A stretch of DNA of 64,000 nt from Leishmania donovani (Eukaryota; Euglenozoa; Kinetoplastea; Trypanosomatida; Trypanosomatidae), in assembly GCF_000227135.1 (NCBI RefSeq), contig NC_018235.1, forward strand, positions 1 to 64,000. The letters run 5' to 3'. This document shows positions 38,195-47,965 of this stretch, one piece after another. The position numbers and the translations under genes are program-made. The first letter of the stretch is position 1. Every line of letters starts with the position of its first letter. A model generated the notes under the pieces. That model was not told the DNA's origin. It saw only the letters and a list, made by a program, of their open reading frames with translations, and did no database searches.

Positions 38195-41100
38195 ATGCTG
38201 TCCATGTTCAAGAACAAAAAGGGCTTCTCGGTGCTCTTCCATGGTGAGGTGGAGGCGAGACTGTCCAACCGGGTGACGGAGTCGTCGGTACTTCCCCGCC
38301 CCTCCGCCCAACTCTGTGACACAGCAGCTCGTTCGAAGGGGAGCGGAGTCGCGCAGTATCAGTGCCAGCGGTGCTTAAAGCGCTTCTCTGCGCTGGAATC
38401 TGACGACGAAACGGAGGCGGCATACCAGTGCCACCGCTGCCAGTATCCTACATGTCCACAGTGTCGAGAGCTGGCGGCGGGCAGCCCGCCGTGGGTGTGC
38501 TGTGTCTGCAGCGGCTTCAAGTCGATGATGTGGCTCTTGGAGAGGACGCGAGCGGGGCCCATGCTGGTGACAAGGATTGTGGAATACTGCGACCCACGCG
38601 GGCAGCGGCTGATGCGGTCGATGTTCCGATTTACGTTGCAGCAGTACCAGTCGCCGACGCCGCGTCCTTCGATCACGCTCATGGGACGTGCGAGTGACGG
38701 TCGCGCTGGCAGCGGCCCGCCATCCAGCTCGCGGCCGGCTTCTCAGACGCCGCCCGCCTGCCCAACCTCTCGAACGGGGACGAGCTCGCGCCTGTCTGGC
38801 GAACGCAGCAGTGCCCGCCTGAGTCAGGTGCCCGCGAGCTTCGGCAACGTACGCCGACCGTCGCCGTGCACGCACCCCAAGCGCGCATCACTGTTGCGCT
38901 CTGTTCGTCGGTCACACTCGGATGCCGCACTCGCCTTCGATGCCGGCGCCGGGGCTGGAACAGAAGACGCGGCGAAGGAAAACTCTCCTGCGGCCGAGCG
39001 CGGCGTCCGCGGCTCGGAAGCGCTGCGCCGCATCGAGGAGGCCGTCGGTGTCGTGGAGTACTCGCCCGAGTCGAAGTGGCGGACACCAGGCGACGCGGGC
39101 ACAGAGGTGGAGAACAGGGACGAGCCCTTGTCGTTGCTCCCTGATGACGGTGCGCGCTTCTCTTTGCTGGAAGATCGCTGCACCGCTGTAGCTGACATCT
39201 ACAGCGCTGGAGCACCCAATGTGTCGTCAGGCGGCTCGACTTTACGGGTGGTTGTAGTGGAGTCGGAGGCGCCGTCGCCGCACGCGCGTCCGAGCGGCCA
39301 TGCCGCATTTCAGCGCGAAGCGCTGCAGCCGCAGCTGGCGAGCACCAACGGCGCCACAACCCCGACGGAGGGTGAAGGTGTCGTTCTGCCGGCCACCGCC
39401 GCTCTTGCACCTGAGGCGTCGTGGAGAAGGCTGACTCCTCCCCAGGAGCTCTGCCGCCTGTGCCACAGCGTGAGCCCCAACTCTAGCGGCTCAGGCCGCA
39501 GTGCTAGTCCGGCACCGCGCTTTCCTACCTTCGGGCAGTTCTTGGACGAGCATGTCGGCATCGGTGCCGGTGACACACACCTGCCACGCGAATCGAACGT
39601 GTTGGTGACGGTATCGCCCGAAACAGAGAACAGCGACGAGGATAGCGGTGGCGTGATCGAGCTGGGCGGCGGGCGCTGCGACGACCGCCTCGCAACCACC
39701 CACGGCAAAGTCAACGAAGGGCTGCACACGCCACGTGGCGTGCAGCCACAAACTCCTCTGTCGACTGGCGGCGGCTCATCGGGCTTTCGTGGCGGACGCC
39801 GCACGAGTGGGCTGAGCGAGTTCACCCCTACTCGAGTGCTGGACATGTCGAGCGCGCGCGTCACGCTCCACCACCGCAGTTCCAGTCGCCGTCGTACCAC
39901 GCGAGGAAGCCTGCAAGAGATCCACGCTCCCCATCTCTACGGTAACAGAAGCGCTAAGACCAGCGCGGCAGGAAACGCACGGCGCAGCGGACAGATGCGC
40001 GACTCTCGATGTATGTACGACCTGCCGACTCAGTTCGGCCCTCACGGGAAGCCAGCGAGCCCGGTGAGCGGGCAGCTGCGGCGCCAGAATGCGCCGCTGG
40101 CCACGCGTACTGCAGGCCGTGCTCTCGGCAGCGATGGACGCCAGCGGCTGGTGCGGCAGCACTCTCGCACCGTAGCGCCGCTGCAGCGCACCGCCTCGCG
40201 CAACAACGAGCTTCAGCGGATGCCCTCACGCAACGGGGCGCTGGCTCGAACGAACTCCTCCGTCGCGCATCTGACGCGCACCGCTTCCTCGCACGGCTGC
40301 GACCCCTCCTTTGCGCGGGTGAACAGCTGCACGGCGCACGCCCTGGCCAGCACACCCGCCGAACGTGTTCTTCTCACCGGAGGCGTCGGTGGCCGCGGAC
40401 GGCTGCAGCGCACCGATTCGGCAAAACTTACGGGCACTGGCGCGGGCTATGGCGCGGCGGCGCGTACCGCACCGCAACGCACTGCCGTGTTGGAGCGTGC
40501 GCACTTCGGCTACGGGACACCTGCTGCCACCAGCGCTTCGTCCTTGTACTCCTCTCCTCTCAAGCGAACTCTCTCGTCCTTGTCACCGCTGAAGCGAACC
40601 GCCTCGCATTTGTGCCTTCGAAATGACGGTTCGGCGCCGTTTGGCCGCAGACCGTACGTAGCGCGTCTTACGCGTTCCGCGACGACCAACATTGGCTTTG
40701 TCCGTACTAGCTCTGCCACAGCGGCCCGAGGCGGGGCGCCGTCTCGCCACGGCCCTGGCACTTTCACGCGTACTGCCACCGGCACGAACCTATTCCAGTG
40801 CTCGCGCGGCCGCATTTATGAAGGACCTCGTTGCCGACCAGTGCCGACTCCACTGCCGTCATCTGCAGTCGTGTGCGGCAGTGGACGTAGCGCACCGAGC
40901 ATCTACTACCGCGCTATGGACACCTCTCCATTGCGGCGCGTCCCTACTGCCGCGCGCACGGCGACGCCAACGATGGGCCGCAGACGCTTCCCGACGTCAA
41001 CGGCGCTCTCTCGGACCGGCACGGGGACGCGTAACTTCGAGCGTCAGCAAAGCAACGTGCTGCGCGAGCCCGCAAATCGCTCTCTCGGGGTTGTGCGGCG

Positions 41101-41647
41101 GACAGTCGACCCGGCGCCAACGCTAGTCGGCGCGACGCGACGCAAGGCTGTGGGAAGCTGGCTGCACCGCACTCCATCGGCTACTGGCGCTGCCAACGCC
41201 GTCGCTGCAACGCCACGCACCCCCCGTCGGTACATCATCGCGAGTGTCTCGACGGCTGCGACGCCAGCCGCAGTGAACGGTGGCGGGTCGCACAGCGTAT
41301 CGCGGCCGGTGCTTTCATCGGTCGCCAGCAGCCCAAAGGCGCGCAGCAGCCACGGCTCCAATGCCAGCGGCGGCACGGCTGGCTATAGCAGCTATACGGG
41401 CAGCGCCCATGCAGCTGCGGAGAAAGCGGGTGCTGTCGAGACTGGGATGGGGCGGGCAAGCGGGCAACAATGTCGTCCGCTCGTCGGAGCCACCACGGTG
41501 AAGGGAAACGCGCCCTCGCACGTGGCAACGCTGAACCGCCGTGCGACGGCTGTCTCTGCCTCTGCCGTTGCCACTGCACACCGCAGGACTGGGAGAGCAG
41601 CGCAAGCGAGTCCCTTCGCGGGACAGAACAGTCGGCTTGCTTTCTGA
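38195..41647 (+). CDS. Large zinc-finger protein with L-x-R-T-x-S repeats
   Basis: A 1150-residue protein, not assigned to a known family. Residues about 57-100 hold a compact Cys-rich domain (CQRC, then CHRC, CPQC and CCVC) that could form a cross-brace zinc site like FYVE, PHD or RING modules. A short helical stretch follows (MWLLERTRAGPMLVTRIVEY). The rest is Ser/Arg/Thr/Ala-rich and probably disordered. Between about 640 and 960 the motif [LF]-x-R-T-x-[ST] recurs at least 13 times, in places every 10 residues (LQRTASRNNE, LQRMPSRNGA, LARTNSSVAH, LTRTASSHG). These are good basophilic-kinase and 14-3-3-type sites. The first in-frame ATG is 38195, right after a splice acceptor. The open frame upstream to 37919 lacks an ATG. 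Confidence 0.88.
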   Translation: MLSMFKNKKGFSVLFHGEVEARLSNRVTESSVLPRPSAQLCDTAARSKGSGVAQYQCQRCLKRFSALESDDETEAAYQCHRCQYPTCPQCRELAAGSPPWVCCVCSGFKSMMWLLERTRAGPMLVTRIVEYCDPRGQRLMRSMFRFTLQQYQSPTPRPSITLMGRASDGRAGSGPPSSSRPASQTPPACPTSRTGTSSRLSGERSSARLSQVPASFGNVRRPSPCTHPKRASLLRSVRRSHSDAALAFDAGAGAGTEDAAKENSPAAERGVRGSEALRRIEEAVGVVEYSPESKWRTPGDAGTEVENRDEPLSLLPDDGARFSLLEDRCTAVADIYSAGAPNVSSGGSTLRVVVVESEAPSPHARPSGHAAFQREALQPQLASTNGATTPTEGEGVVLPATAALAPEASWRRLTPPQELCRLCHSVSPNSSGSGRSASPAPRFPTFGQFLDEHVGIGAGDTHLPRESNVLVTVSPETENSDEDSGGVIELGGGRCDDRLATTHGKVNEGLHTPRGVQPQTPLSTGGGSSGFRGGRRTSGLSEFTPTRVLDMSSARVTLHHRSSSRRRTTRGSLQEIHAPHLYGNRSAKTSAAGNARRSGQMRDSRCMYDLPTQFGPHGKPASPVSGQLRRQNAPLATRTAGRALGSDGRQRLVRQHSRTVAPLQRTASRNNELQRMPSRNGALARTNSSVAHLTRTASSHGCDPSFARVNSCTAHALASTPAERVLLTGGVGGRGRLQRTDSAKLTGTGAGYGAAARTAPQRTAVLERAHFGYGTPAATSASSLYSSPLKRTLSSLSPLKRTASHLCLRNDGSAPFGRRPYVARLTRSATTNIGFVRTSSATAARGGAPSRHGPGTFTRTATGTNLFQCSRGRIYEGPRCRPVPTPLPSSAVVCGSGRSAPSIYYRAMDTSPLRRVPTAARTATPTMGRRRFPTSTALSRTGTGTRNFERQQSNVLREPANRSLGVVRRTVDPAPTLVGATRRKAVGSWLHRTPSATGAANAVAATPRTPRRYIIASVSTAATPAAVNGGGSHSVSRPVLSSVASSPKARSSHGSNASGGTAGYSSYTGSAHAAAEKAGAVETGMGRASGQQCRPLVGATTVKGNAPSHVATLNRRATAVSASAVATAHRRTGRAAQASPFAGQNSRLAF

Positions 41648-43735
41648 TTGACACACGGGCAGGCGTCTGTACGCGTGCGGTTTCCTTCCTTGGTGCCTAC
41701 TCTCTCTCTCTTACGGACTCTCTCGTGGACCCTCGCTGCCTCGCTGAGCCCATGCTTCTAACACCATGTTCTCTCTCATGCCTGTGTGGGTGTGCGAGAA
41801 AGTGAAGATGTGCATGCGTGTGTGTGTTTGCCCTATTCTGGTGTCTCTCTCTTCGACTTGCATAAATACTGCAGCACGGTGACTTTCAGAAGTGCGTCGT
41901 TTGTCCAAGAAGAGCAGCGGTCCTCTGTCGCGTGTGTGTCTCTCTCTCTCCCCTTCTCGAGAACTTCATGTTGCATGTTTGTCCTTGGCCGCCACGGGTG
42001 TAGAAGTCTGCTTGTATTGATGTGCATGCGCACTTGCGTCGTGGTGCTTATGCACCGGTTGGTGCTGGATGTCACCACCCCACTTGTTTCTGTTCGAGCT
42101 CTTCCTCCGTTACCTTTTTGTGGTTTCGTTGAATGCCCTTGCGCTTTAGATATGCCTTCCACGTGGAAGAAGGCTAGTGGTGCGGCGGACGAAGAGGCAC
42201 GAGGGGCCATCTTACGACAGCGCGGCGAGAGGGTCTCTAGATGGAATAGCCCTGCGCCCGTCACCTGTCTTTTTTCGTTTCTGTCCTCTACCCTCAGCAC
42301 TTCCGCCGCGTCCTACGCCTGCCCTATGTATTTGTGTCGCTTCCGCTTTTCTTTTATGGCGGTGACATCTGCACCCCGCCTCCCTCCACCCCCTCCCTCT
42401 CGCGAGCTCGCCGCTCGTCCGCTCACCGAGGTCACTGCATACTTGGGCGGCAGAGATGGCGATGAGACTCATCGTCTCTCATCACGCTCTCTCTTTACGC
42501 CGGCCTTGGCGCAGCCCCGCTAGTGAACGGAACCCTCACCTCTTCTCCTCATTGTGCCGTTGTTGGACGCTGCGAAGCCGCAGAGAGAAGGAGCGCTGGG
42601 AACGGCAGAGAGAGAGGCGGGAGCGGAGACGGGAAACCCTACCGCTTATAGAGACTACGCGCGCACGCACATGCTTGTGTATGAACTTGCGCGTGCGTGT
42701 ATACAAGCCGGGACGTTGCCCAGCACAGCCTGCCCGCTAACGAGAGCGAACGTGGCTATGCATGCGCGTCGCTATGTCAAGCGTATGTCTGTGGCTGCGC
42801 GTGTCGCTCCCTGGACGGTGCTGTGGCTTGCGTGTTTGTTTTAGTCTTTCTTATTTTGCTGATAAGCGCCTTCTGTCTTGTTTCACTGTACGATTTCTGC
42901 TTGCGCTCTGCATCCAGTGTCCTACGCGAAGCCAAGTGGAAGCGTGGGATCTCTCTGAGGAGAGAGCAGAGTCTTTCACCCTACCCCTCCCGCCACCACC
43001 ACCTATCGAAGATGGATGGATAATGAGTCGCACATTCGTCTTTCCTGGTCCCCACACCCGTTTTACGTACATCTCCGAGCATGACTAGGCAGCTGCAGCC
43101 GCGCTCGTTCTACCCCGGCCGCACAAGAGCTGATAAGCACAAGATGCGTCTGCACCAATGTTCCGCCCTGTTCCTCGCCATCTTCTTTGCATCTCTCTTT
43201 ATTTCGCGTGCCGTGCCACACGGAGCTGCACAGTACGTTGGGGCATTAAGGTGGGGGGGGGGTGGAGAGGGAGGCACTGCGTACATATCCTGTGTGTGTG
43301 TGCATCTCCGTCGTTTCTTCGTTTCCATGTAGCACTGTTTAGGAGCATGCTCTTATCGCATGTCAGCTACTCCTCACGTACTTTCCGCTACCTGCCTGTC
43401 TCTCCTTCTCTGTTGATTCGTAGCTCTTCCCCCTTACCTCTGTGGCCGTCCCGTGCCTGTGCAGCCGTAATGTGCCACCCCTCCCCTTCTGCACGGCCCG
43501 CTCACCTTTTCGCCTTTTGCATGTGGCCGACCGTTTCCATGGCCACCCTTCATCTCCGCCATCCATGCGCTGGCACACACGCACGTATACGTATAGACAT
43601 GTGTAGTTGTTCTGATGAAAGACGGATCTCGGGCAACGCATGCTGGCCACCCACCCGCTCCGCTCGCTCACTTGCCCTCTTACCACGCCGGTCTCGGTGC
43701 CCACTCGACCGGCTCTCATACCGTGTGCCGCGTGT

Positions 43736-44602
43736 GCGTGTGTGTGCCCGTTCTCATCCATCGTTGCACGTCCTCCTCCTCCCTCGGCACATAGCGGTGC
43801 GACGAGATCGCAGTGTGTGTGTGGGGGGGGAGGGGGTGCACGGCCGTGCCGCCTTCTCGTCCGGTGCAAGCGAGATGTTCATGCTGCCGGCCAGTGTTGT
43901 TTCTAGTAGCCCTGCACTATAAAAAGCGCCCCACCCCCACCCTACACACACGCAGCGACGTCATGGACGGCCCCCTTCTCGCCCTCTGCCTCTCGTTATT
44001 TTTACTGTCCGTGCCCTCAGAGTAGGTCCCGCGCCGATTTGGCGCCCTTCATGTGTGCACCCGGCGAGCGAGGAGGCGGGAAGGACCGGAAGGACGGGTG
44101 GCCCCGCACTCTCGTGAGTNNNNNNNNNNNNNNNNNNNNNNNNNNNNNNNNNNNNNNNNNNNNNNNNNNNNNNNNNNNNNNNNNNNNNNNNNNNNNNNNN
44201 NNNNNNNNNNNNNNNNNNGCGTGTGTGTGCCCGTTCTCATCCATCGTTGCACGTCCTCCTCCTCCCTCGGCACATAGCGGTGCGACGAGATCGCAGTGTG
44301 TGTGTGGGGGGGGAGGGGGTGCACGGCCGTGCCGCCTTCTCGTCCGGTGCAAGCGAGATGTTCATGCTGCCGGCCAGTGTTGTTTCTAGTAGCCCTGCAC
44401 TATAAAAAGCGCCCCACCCCCACCCTACACACACGCAGCGACGTCATGGACGGCCCCCTTCTCGCCCTCTGCCTCTCGTTATTTTTACTGTCCGTGCCCT
44501 CAGAGTAGGTCCCGCGCCGATTTGGCGCCCTTCATGTGTGCACCCGGCGAGCGAGGAGGCGGGAAGGACCGGAAGGACGGGTGGCCCCGCACTCTCGTGA
44601 GT
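43736..44602. repeat. Exact 384-bp direct repeat around an N-gap (unmerged contig overlap)
   Basis: 43736-44119 recurs as 44219-44602 at a constant 483-bp offset, the copies abutting the two sides of the N run. Interpreted as overlapping contig ends rather than a biological duplication. Confidence 0.85.
44120..44218. other. Assembly gap (99 N)
   Basis: Run of N with identical 384-bp flanks. Confidence 0.98.
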
Positions 44603-44918
44603 GCGCACAGGCACAGGCATATACGGGGATCTGTGCTCTCGCATAGAACCGACACGCTCTATTCCCGCCGGCGTGCGCCCCCTCTTCGCGCACGCGGCAC
44701 GACCATAAACGCCCACCGGCCAGTTGTCGGATCGACCGCTTCACCTTTCCTGGCTCGCTTCATGGCCCCCAGATCACTCTCCCATCTCTCCTCCTCCTCC
44801 CATCTCTTCTCCCATCTCTCCTCCCCTCACGCTGGCGAAGGAAAGGGTGTATTACAGGCCCATCCACACTCGGTTAGAGGGGCCAGTGCACGACGGATGG
44901 CTCACTAGGGTGAACATT

Positions 44919-45107
44919 ATGTTGGCTAGCGCTGTTTCAGACGCAGGCGTAGTCGTTGACGTCGTGGTCCATAGGCGAGCCTCGAGCAGCTCCCTCCAAG
45001 GCAATGTAGTTGCTGACGCTGCCGCAGTGGAAGCGTACGAGTGCGGGGACGCCGAGGCGATTCTCCTGGGGGACGTGGCGGGTCCACATCTAAATATGGC
45101 TAGGGCT
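44919..45107 (+). other. Duplicated 5' fragment of the EF-hand-like gene (assembly artefact)
   Basis: Sixty-three codons identical to the start of the gene at 45307, cut by the N-gap. It should be merged with that gene, not annotated as a separate gene or pseudogene. Confidence 0.8.
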
Positions 45108-45206
45108 NNNNNNNNNNNNNNNNNNNNNNNNNNNNNNNNNNNNNNNNNNNNNNNNNNNNNNNNNNNNNNNNNNNNNNNNNNNNNNNNNNNNNNNNNNNNN
45201 NNNNNN
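45108..45206. other. Assembly gap (99 N)
   Basis: Run of N with identical 289-bp flanks. Confidence 0.98.
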
Positions 45207-45306
45207 TCCTCCCCTCACGCTGGCGAAGGAAAGGGTGTATTACAGGCCCATCCACACTCGGTTAGAGGGGCCAGTGCACGACGGATGGCTCACTAGGGTG
45301 AACATT

Positions 45307-47064
45307 ATGTTGGCTAGCGCTGTTTCAGACGCAGGCGTAGTCGTTGACGTCGTGGTCCATAGGCGAGCCTCGAGCAGCTCCCTCCAAGGCAATGTAGTTG
45401 CTGACGCTGCCGCAGTGGAAGCGTACGAGTGCGGGGACGCCGAGGCGATTCTCCTGGGGGACGTGGCGGGTCCACATCTAAATATGGCTAGGGCTAGTAG
45501 TGCCTCAGCTCGCACACTGCCGCGGAACGCGGGGCAGCAGGCGGAGCGAGAGCCTCCTATCATCGACGCGTGTTTCTTCTACTTATGCACCCCCGTGAAC
45601 CCGAGGGTCACGCAGCGCGTGTTCCATTATTTGAACATTATACCATTCGGGCTGCATCGCCCCTCGGAGGTGTTTGGTGTGGTGGGACGTCATACAAACC
45701 TCGGCCTGGTGTCGGGGGTGACAAAGGACGGCCAGTATCGTCTCGTGCCCTACCCACCACAGCAGCCGCAGCCACTGTACCTTGAGCGGGTACGGCACTC
45801 GCCACACTTCTTGTACCCCCACGACTATCCCGCCACTGGCACCATTGACCCTTCATGTCTCCGCCGTATCCGACACGAAAGCCGCAGCGACCGTGTGCAG
45901 CAAGCAACGAAGAACTTCTTCTGTCGGGCCGCTGCGCGGCAGGGGTGGGACGTGCACCGCCCGAGCAATCCCTGCTCTACCTCCGTGGTGCAGTCCGCGA
46001 ATGCATTGGCAGTGTCTGGGGGCTTGACTTCACCGCAGCTTGGAGTGAGTAGGCCGCGCTCACGCACACGTCGGCGCGGCTCGCACGCGGTGCCGCTGGG
46101 TGCCGCGCCTTCTTTTCCAGAGCTCCTGACAGTCATCGCGCCAGCGGCGAAGGGCCCTTATGCTGCCCCTCGACCTCCCCTGGAGGAAACACCGACGCCC
46201 TCCTCACCGCTGGCTGCAGAGTTTGTGCCGCTTAGTGGACACCCAGATGCCGATGACGGGCCATTGCCGATTATGGTTGCCGGTACTGAGGAGTCGCGGG
46301 AGTTGTTATGTACACTGGCGGAGCTGCAGCTCCCTCCTACCCTCGCGCTGCATGAGCCCGTTCCACCCCTTCGTGTAGGCACGCGCGTTATCGCTCGCCG
46401 CCTGGGGTGCGCCGAGGCACTCCACATGGGTACTGTGCTGGCAGTCAGCTTCGATGTCACCTACACCGTTCGCTACGACGCTGACGGCGGCATCGACAAG
46501 GGTGTTCTTCACAGTGACGTGCACGTGCTCAACGCTGAGGACGAGGGTGATGCGCAGGGTCGACAACGACCGTGGCACCGGCGCGCGCGCGAGCGCAGCG
46601 CGGAGCCGTGCACGGTGCGGGACCAAGTCATCGTAGAAGTCGCGCAGCCGCCACAGCGGGCCGTCGTCATGGCCGCCCTCGGCGGCGGTCGATATCAGGT
46701 TGCCGTTGCCGCGGCACCGGTGCCCTTGATTGAGGTGGAAGCCTGCAATGTGCTCTCGGTAGCGCCGGTGCTGGCCGGTGCCGTGTTTGCGCCGCCGCAT
46801 CACCTCACTCTCTTCCGCCAACTTGATACAACCGGGACGGGGCACATTAGCTGGAAAGACATGCGACACTTTATCCTTTCCTGGGAAGGCTTCGGCCAGC
46901 CCCTCTCCTTTCGGCGACTGGGTGAGATCCAGCGCGACATGTGCATCTGCAAACGCAGCGCGGGGCCGAAGCTGCTGTCAAAAATACCGGTCCAGGAGGA
47001 GGGGCATCAGCTGTCCTTTCAAGATTTCGAATACGTGCTCTTGCGTGCTGCAAATCTGCTCTAG
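45307..47064 (+). CDS. Hypothetical protein with Tudor-like segment and C-terminal EF-hand-like loop
   Basis: A 585-residue protein. The N-terminal half (PIIDACFFYLCTPVNPRVTQ, FGVVGRHTNLGLVSGV) is globular and not recognised. Around residues 355-415 a beta-rich stretch (VGTRVIARR, MGTVLAVSFDVTYTVRYDADG) looks like a Tudor/SH3-type barrel. A related strand pattern recurs near 440-480. Near the C-terminus, DTTGTGHISWKD at 507-518 fits a 12-residue EF-hand loop, with Gly at 6, Ile at 8 and Asp at 12. Asn/Asp is missing at positions 3 and 5 and the usual Glu at 12 is Asp, so calcium binding is uncertain. The start is ATG 45307; the upstream frame opens with GTG. The 5' region is duplicated by the adjoining gap. 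Confidence 0.87.
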   Translation: MLASAVSDAGVVVDVVVHRRASSSSLQGNVVADAAAVEAYECGDAEAILLGDVAGPHLNMARASSASARTLPRNAGQQAEREPPIIDACFFYLCTPVNPRVTQRVFHYLNIIPFGLHRPSEVFGVVGRHTNLGLVSGVTKDGQYRLVPYPPQQPQPLYLERVRHSPHFLYPHDYPATGTIDPSCLRRIRHESRSDRVQQATKNFFCRAAARQGWDVHRPSNPCSTSVVQSANALAVSGGLTSPQLGVSRPRSRTRRRGSHAVPLGAAPSFPELLTVIAPAAKGPYAAPRPPLEETPTPSSPLAAEFVPLSGHPDADDGPLPIMVAGTEESRELLCTLAELQLPPTLALHEPVPPLRVGTRVIARRLGCAEALHMGTVLAVSFDVTYTVRYDADGGIDKGVLHSDVHVLNAEDEGDAQGRQRPWHRRARERSAEPCTVRDQVIVEVAQPPQRAVVMAALGGGRYQVAVAAAPVPLIEVEACNVLSVAPVLAGAVFAPPHHLTLFRQLDTTGTGHISWKDMRHFILSWEGFGQPLSFRRLGEIQRDMCICKRSAGPKLLSKIPVQEEGHQLSFQDFEYVLLRAANLL

Positions 47065-47965
47065 TCGCCGTGTGACCACCAGTTGTGCGCAGTCTCCTGC
47101 TCCTGTGGGAGTGTCTGTGTCTGTGTGCGCCTGTGCTGCGGCTGCGACGCCCAGAGAACATATGATGTACTATACGAGAATTAACATTATTTGTTTGTAC
47201 TTGTTTTTCCCCTGAGTGCGCTTCTTATTCCCCCCACCCTTCCCCTAACGCCTGCTGATGCGGGACCACCTCAGCCTGATATCATACAGGGCTCAGTACC
47301 CACCCTCCGTGTGCCGGCGGACAGTGCTGGGCTGAGCGGGCGCTCTGCCGGACAGGCTCGCAGCCATGCCGATCACATTTGTGCCAGCTCACTACGAATC
47401 ATGTCGGCGATTCAAACAAGTCTAAGCAACCACCTACGGCTTTTTTTGCTTGCTTAGCTGCGCTGCGGTGATGTTGAGCGTGATCCTGGGCCCAGCCTGC
47501 GCTGTGTGGCAGCAGAAGTGAACGTGGCTGGACGACGCGAAACGGTGCTGGTTGGCCCGGTTCCTAGACATGGCCATGGCGTAGTAGAGGTGGGGTGACG
47601 GGTGGCTCTGTAGGCGTGTATACGCTTGCTGGCTTGCTCGTGGTGGAATAGGCACGTTGAAGAGGAGAGGACGAAGTATGCTTGCTCACTTCACGCGTCA
47701 CCGCCCCCTCCCCCGCTGCTGCTGCGACAGCGGCCACTACAGTCGGATGCACTCCCTCCACCTCCACCACCTCCTCCCTCATTTTCCTGCTTTGTGAGTG
47801 CCTGCGGTGTGGGGAGTTCGTGGCACGTGGGCCATGAACAGCGCGCGTCTGTCGCCGCCCCTCTCAGCCTTACCTCTTGCTCGCCTCGCGCCTGGAGGGT
47901 GAGATGCCCATCGCATTGCTCGGACCTCTACACACGTCCTTTTCTCCGCGAGCTGTCTGTGGGCC
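47065..47965. other. Intergenic, 0.9 kb
   Basis: No gene seen. The pyrimidine tract CGCCGCCCCTCTCAG with AG at 47866-47867 is a possible acceptor for the XPF gene. Confidence 0.5.

Larger units (their letters stand above)
41648..45306. other. Intergenic with two assembly gaps, no gene called
   Basis: Apparent length 3.7 kb, but about 870 bases are duplicate contig ends plus N, so the real spacing is nearer 2.8 kb. Several open frames of 100-250 codons occur but are His/Cys/Ser/Leu-rich translations of pyrimidine- and CA-rich DNA, with GTG or CTG starts. G runs lie at about 43251-43261 and 43825-43835. Confidence 0.6.
44819..45495. repeat. Exact 289-bp direct repeat around an N-gap, covering a gene start
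   Basis: 44819-45107 recurs as 45207-45495 (offset 388 bp). The repeated piece contains the start codon and first 63 codons of the following gene, so a ghost 5' fragment appears at 44919-45107. The complete pyrimidine tract and likely splice acceptor of this gene (about 44787-44840) is present only in the upstream copy. Confidence 0.85.

Noticed and set aside
41786..42523. Plus-strand frame of 245 codons
   Set aside because: It begins at a non-ATG codon, is Cys/Ser/Leu-rich from C/T- and GT-rich DNA, and has no recognisable motif.
43918..43930. TATA-box-like TATAAAAAG
   Set aside because: Trypanosomatid protein-coding units do not use TATA promoters and no gene start lies close downstream. 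Its second occurrence is the contig-overlap copy.
44919..45107. Separate truncated gene or pseudogene before the 45.1-kb gap
   Set aside because: It is identical to the first 63 codons of the gene at 45307 and ends exactly at the N run, so an assembly duplicate is the better explanation.
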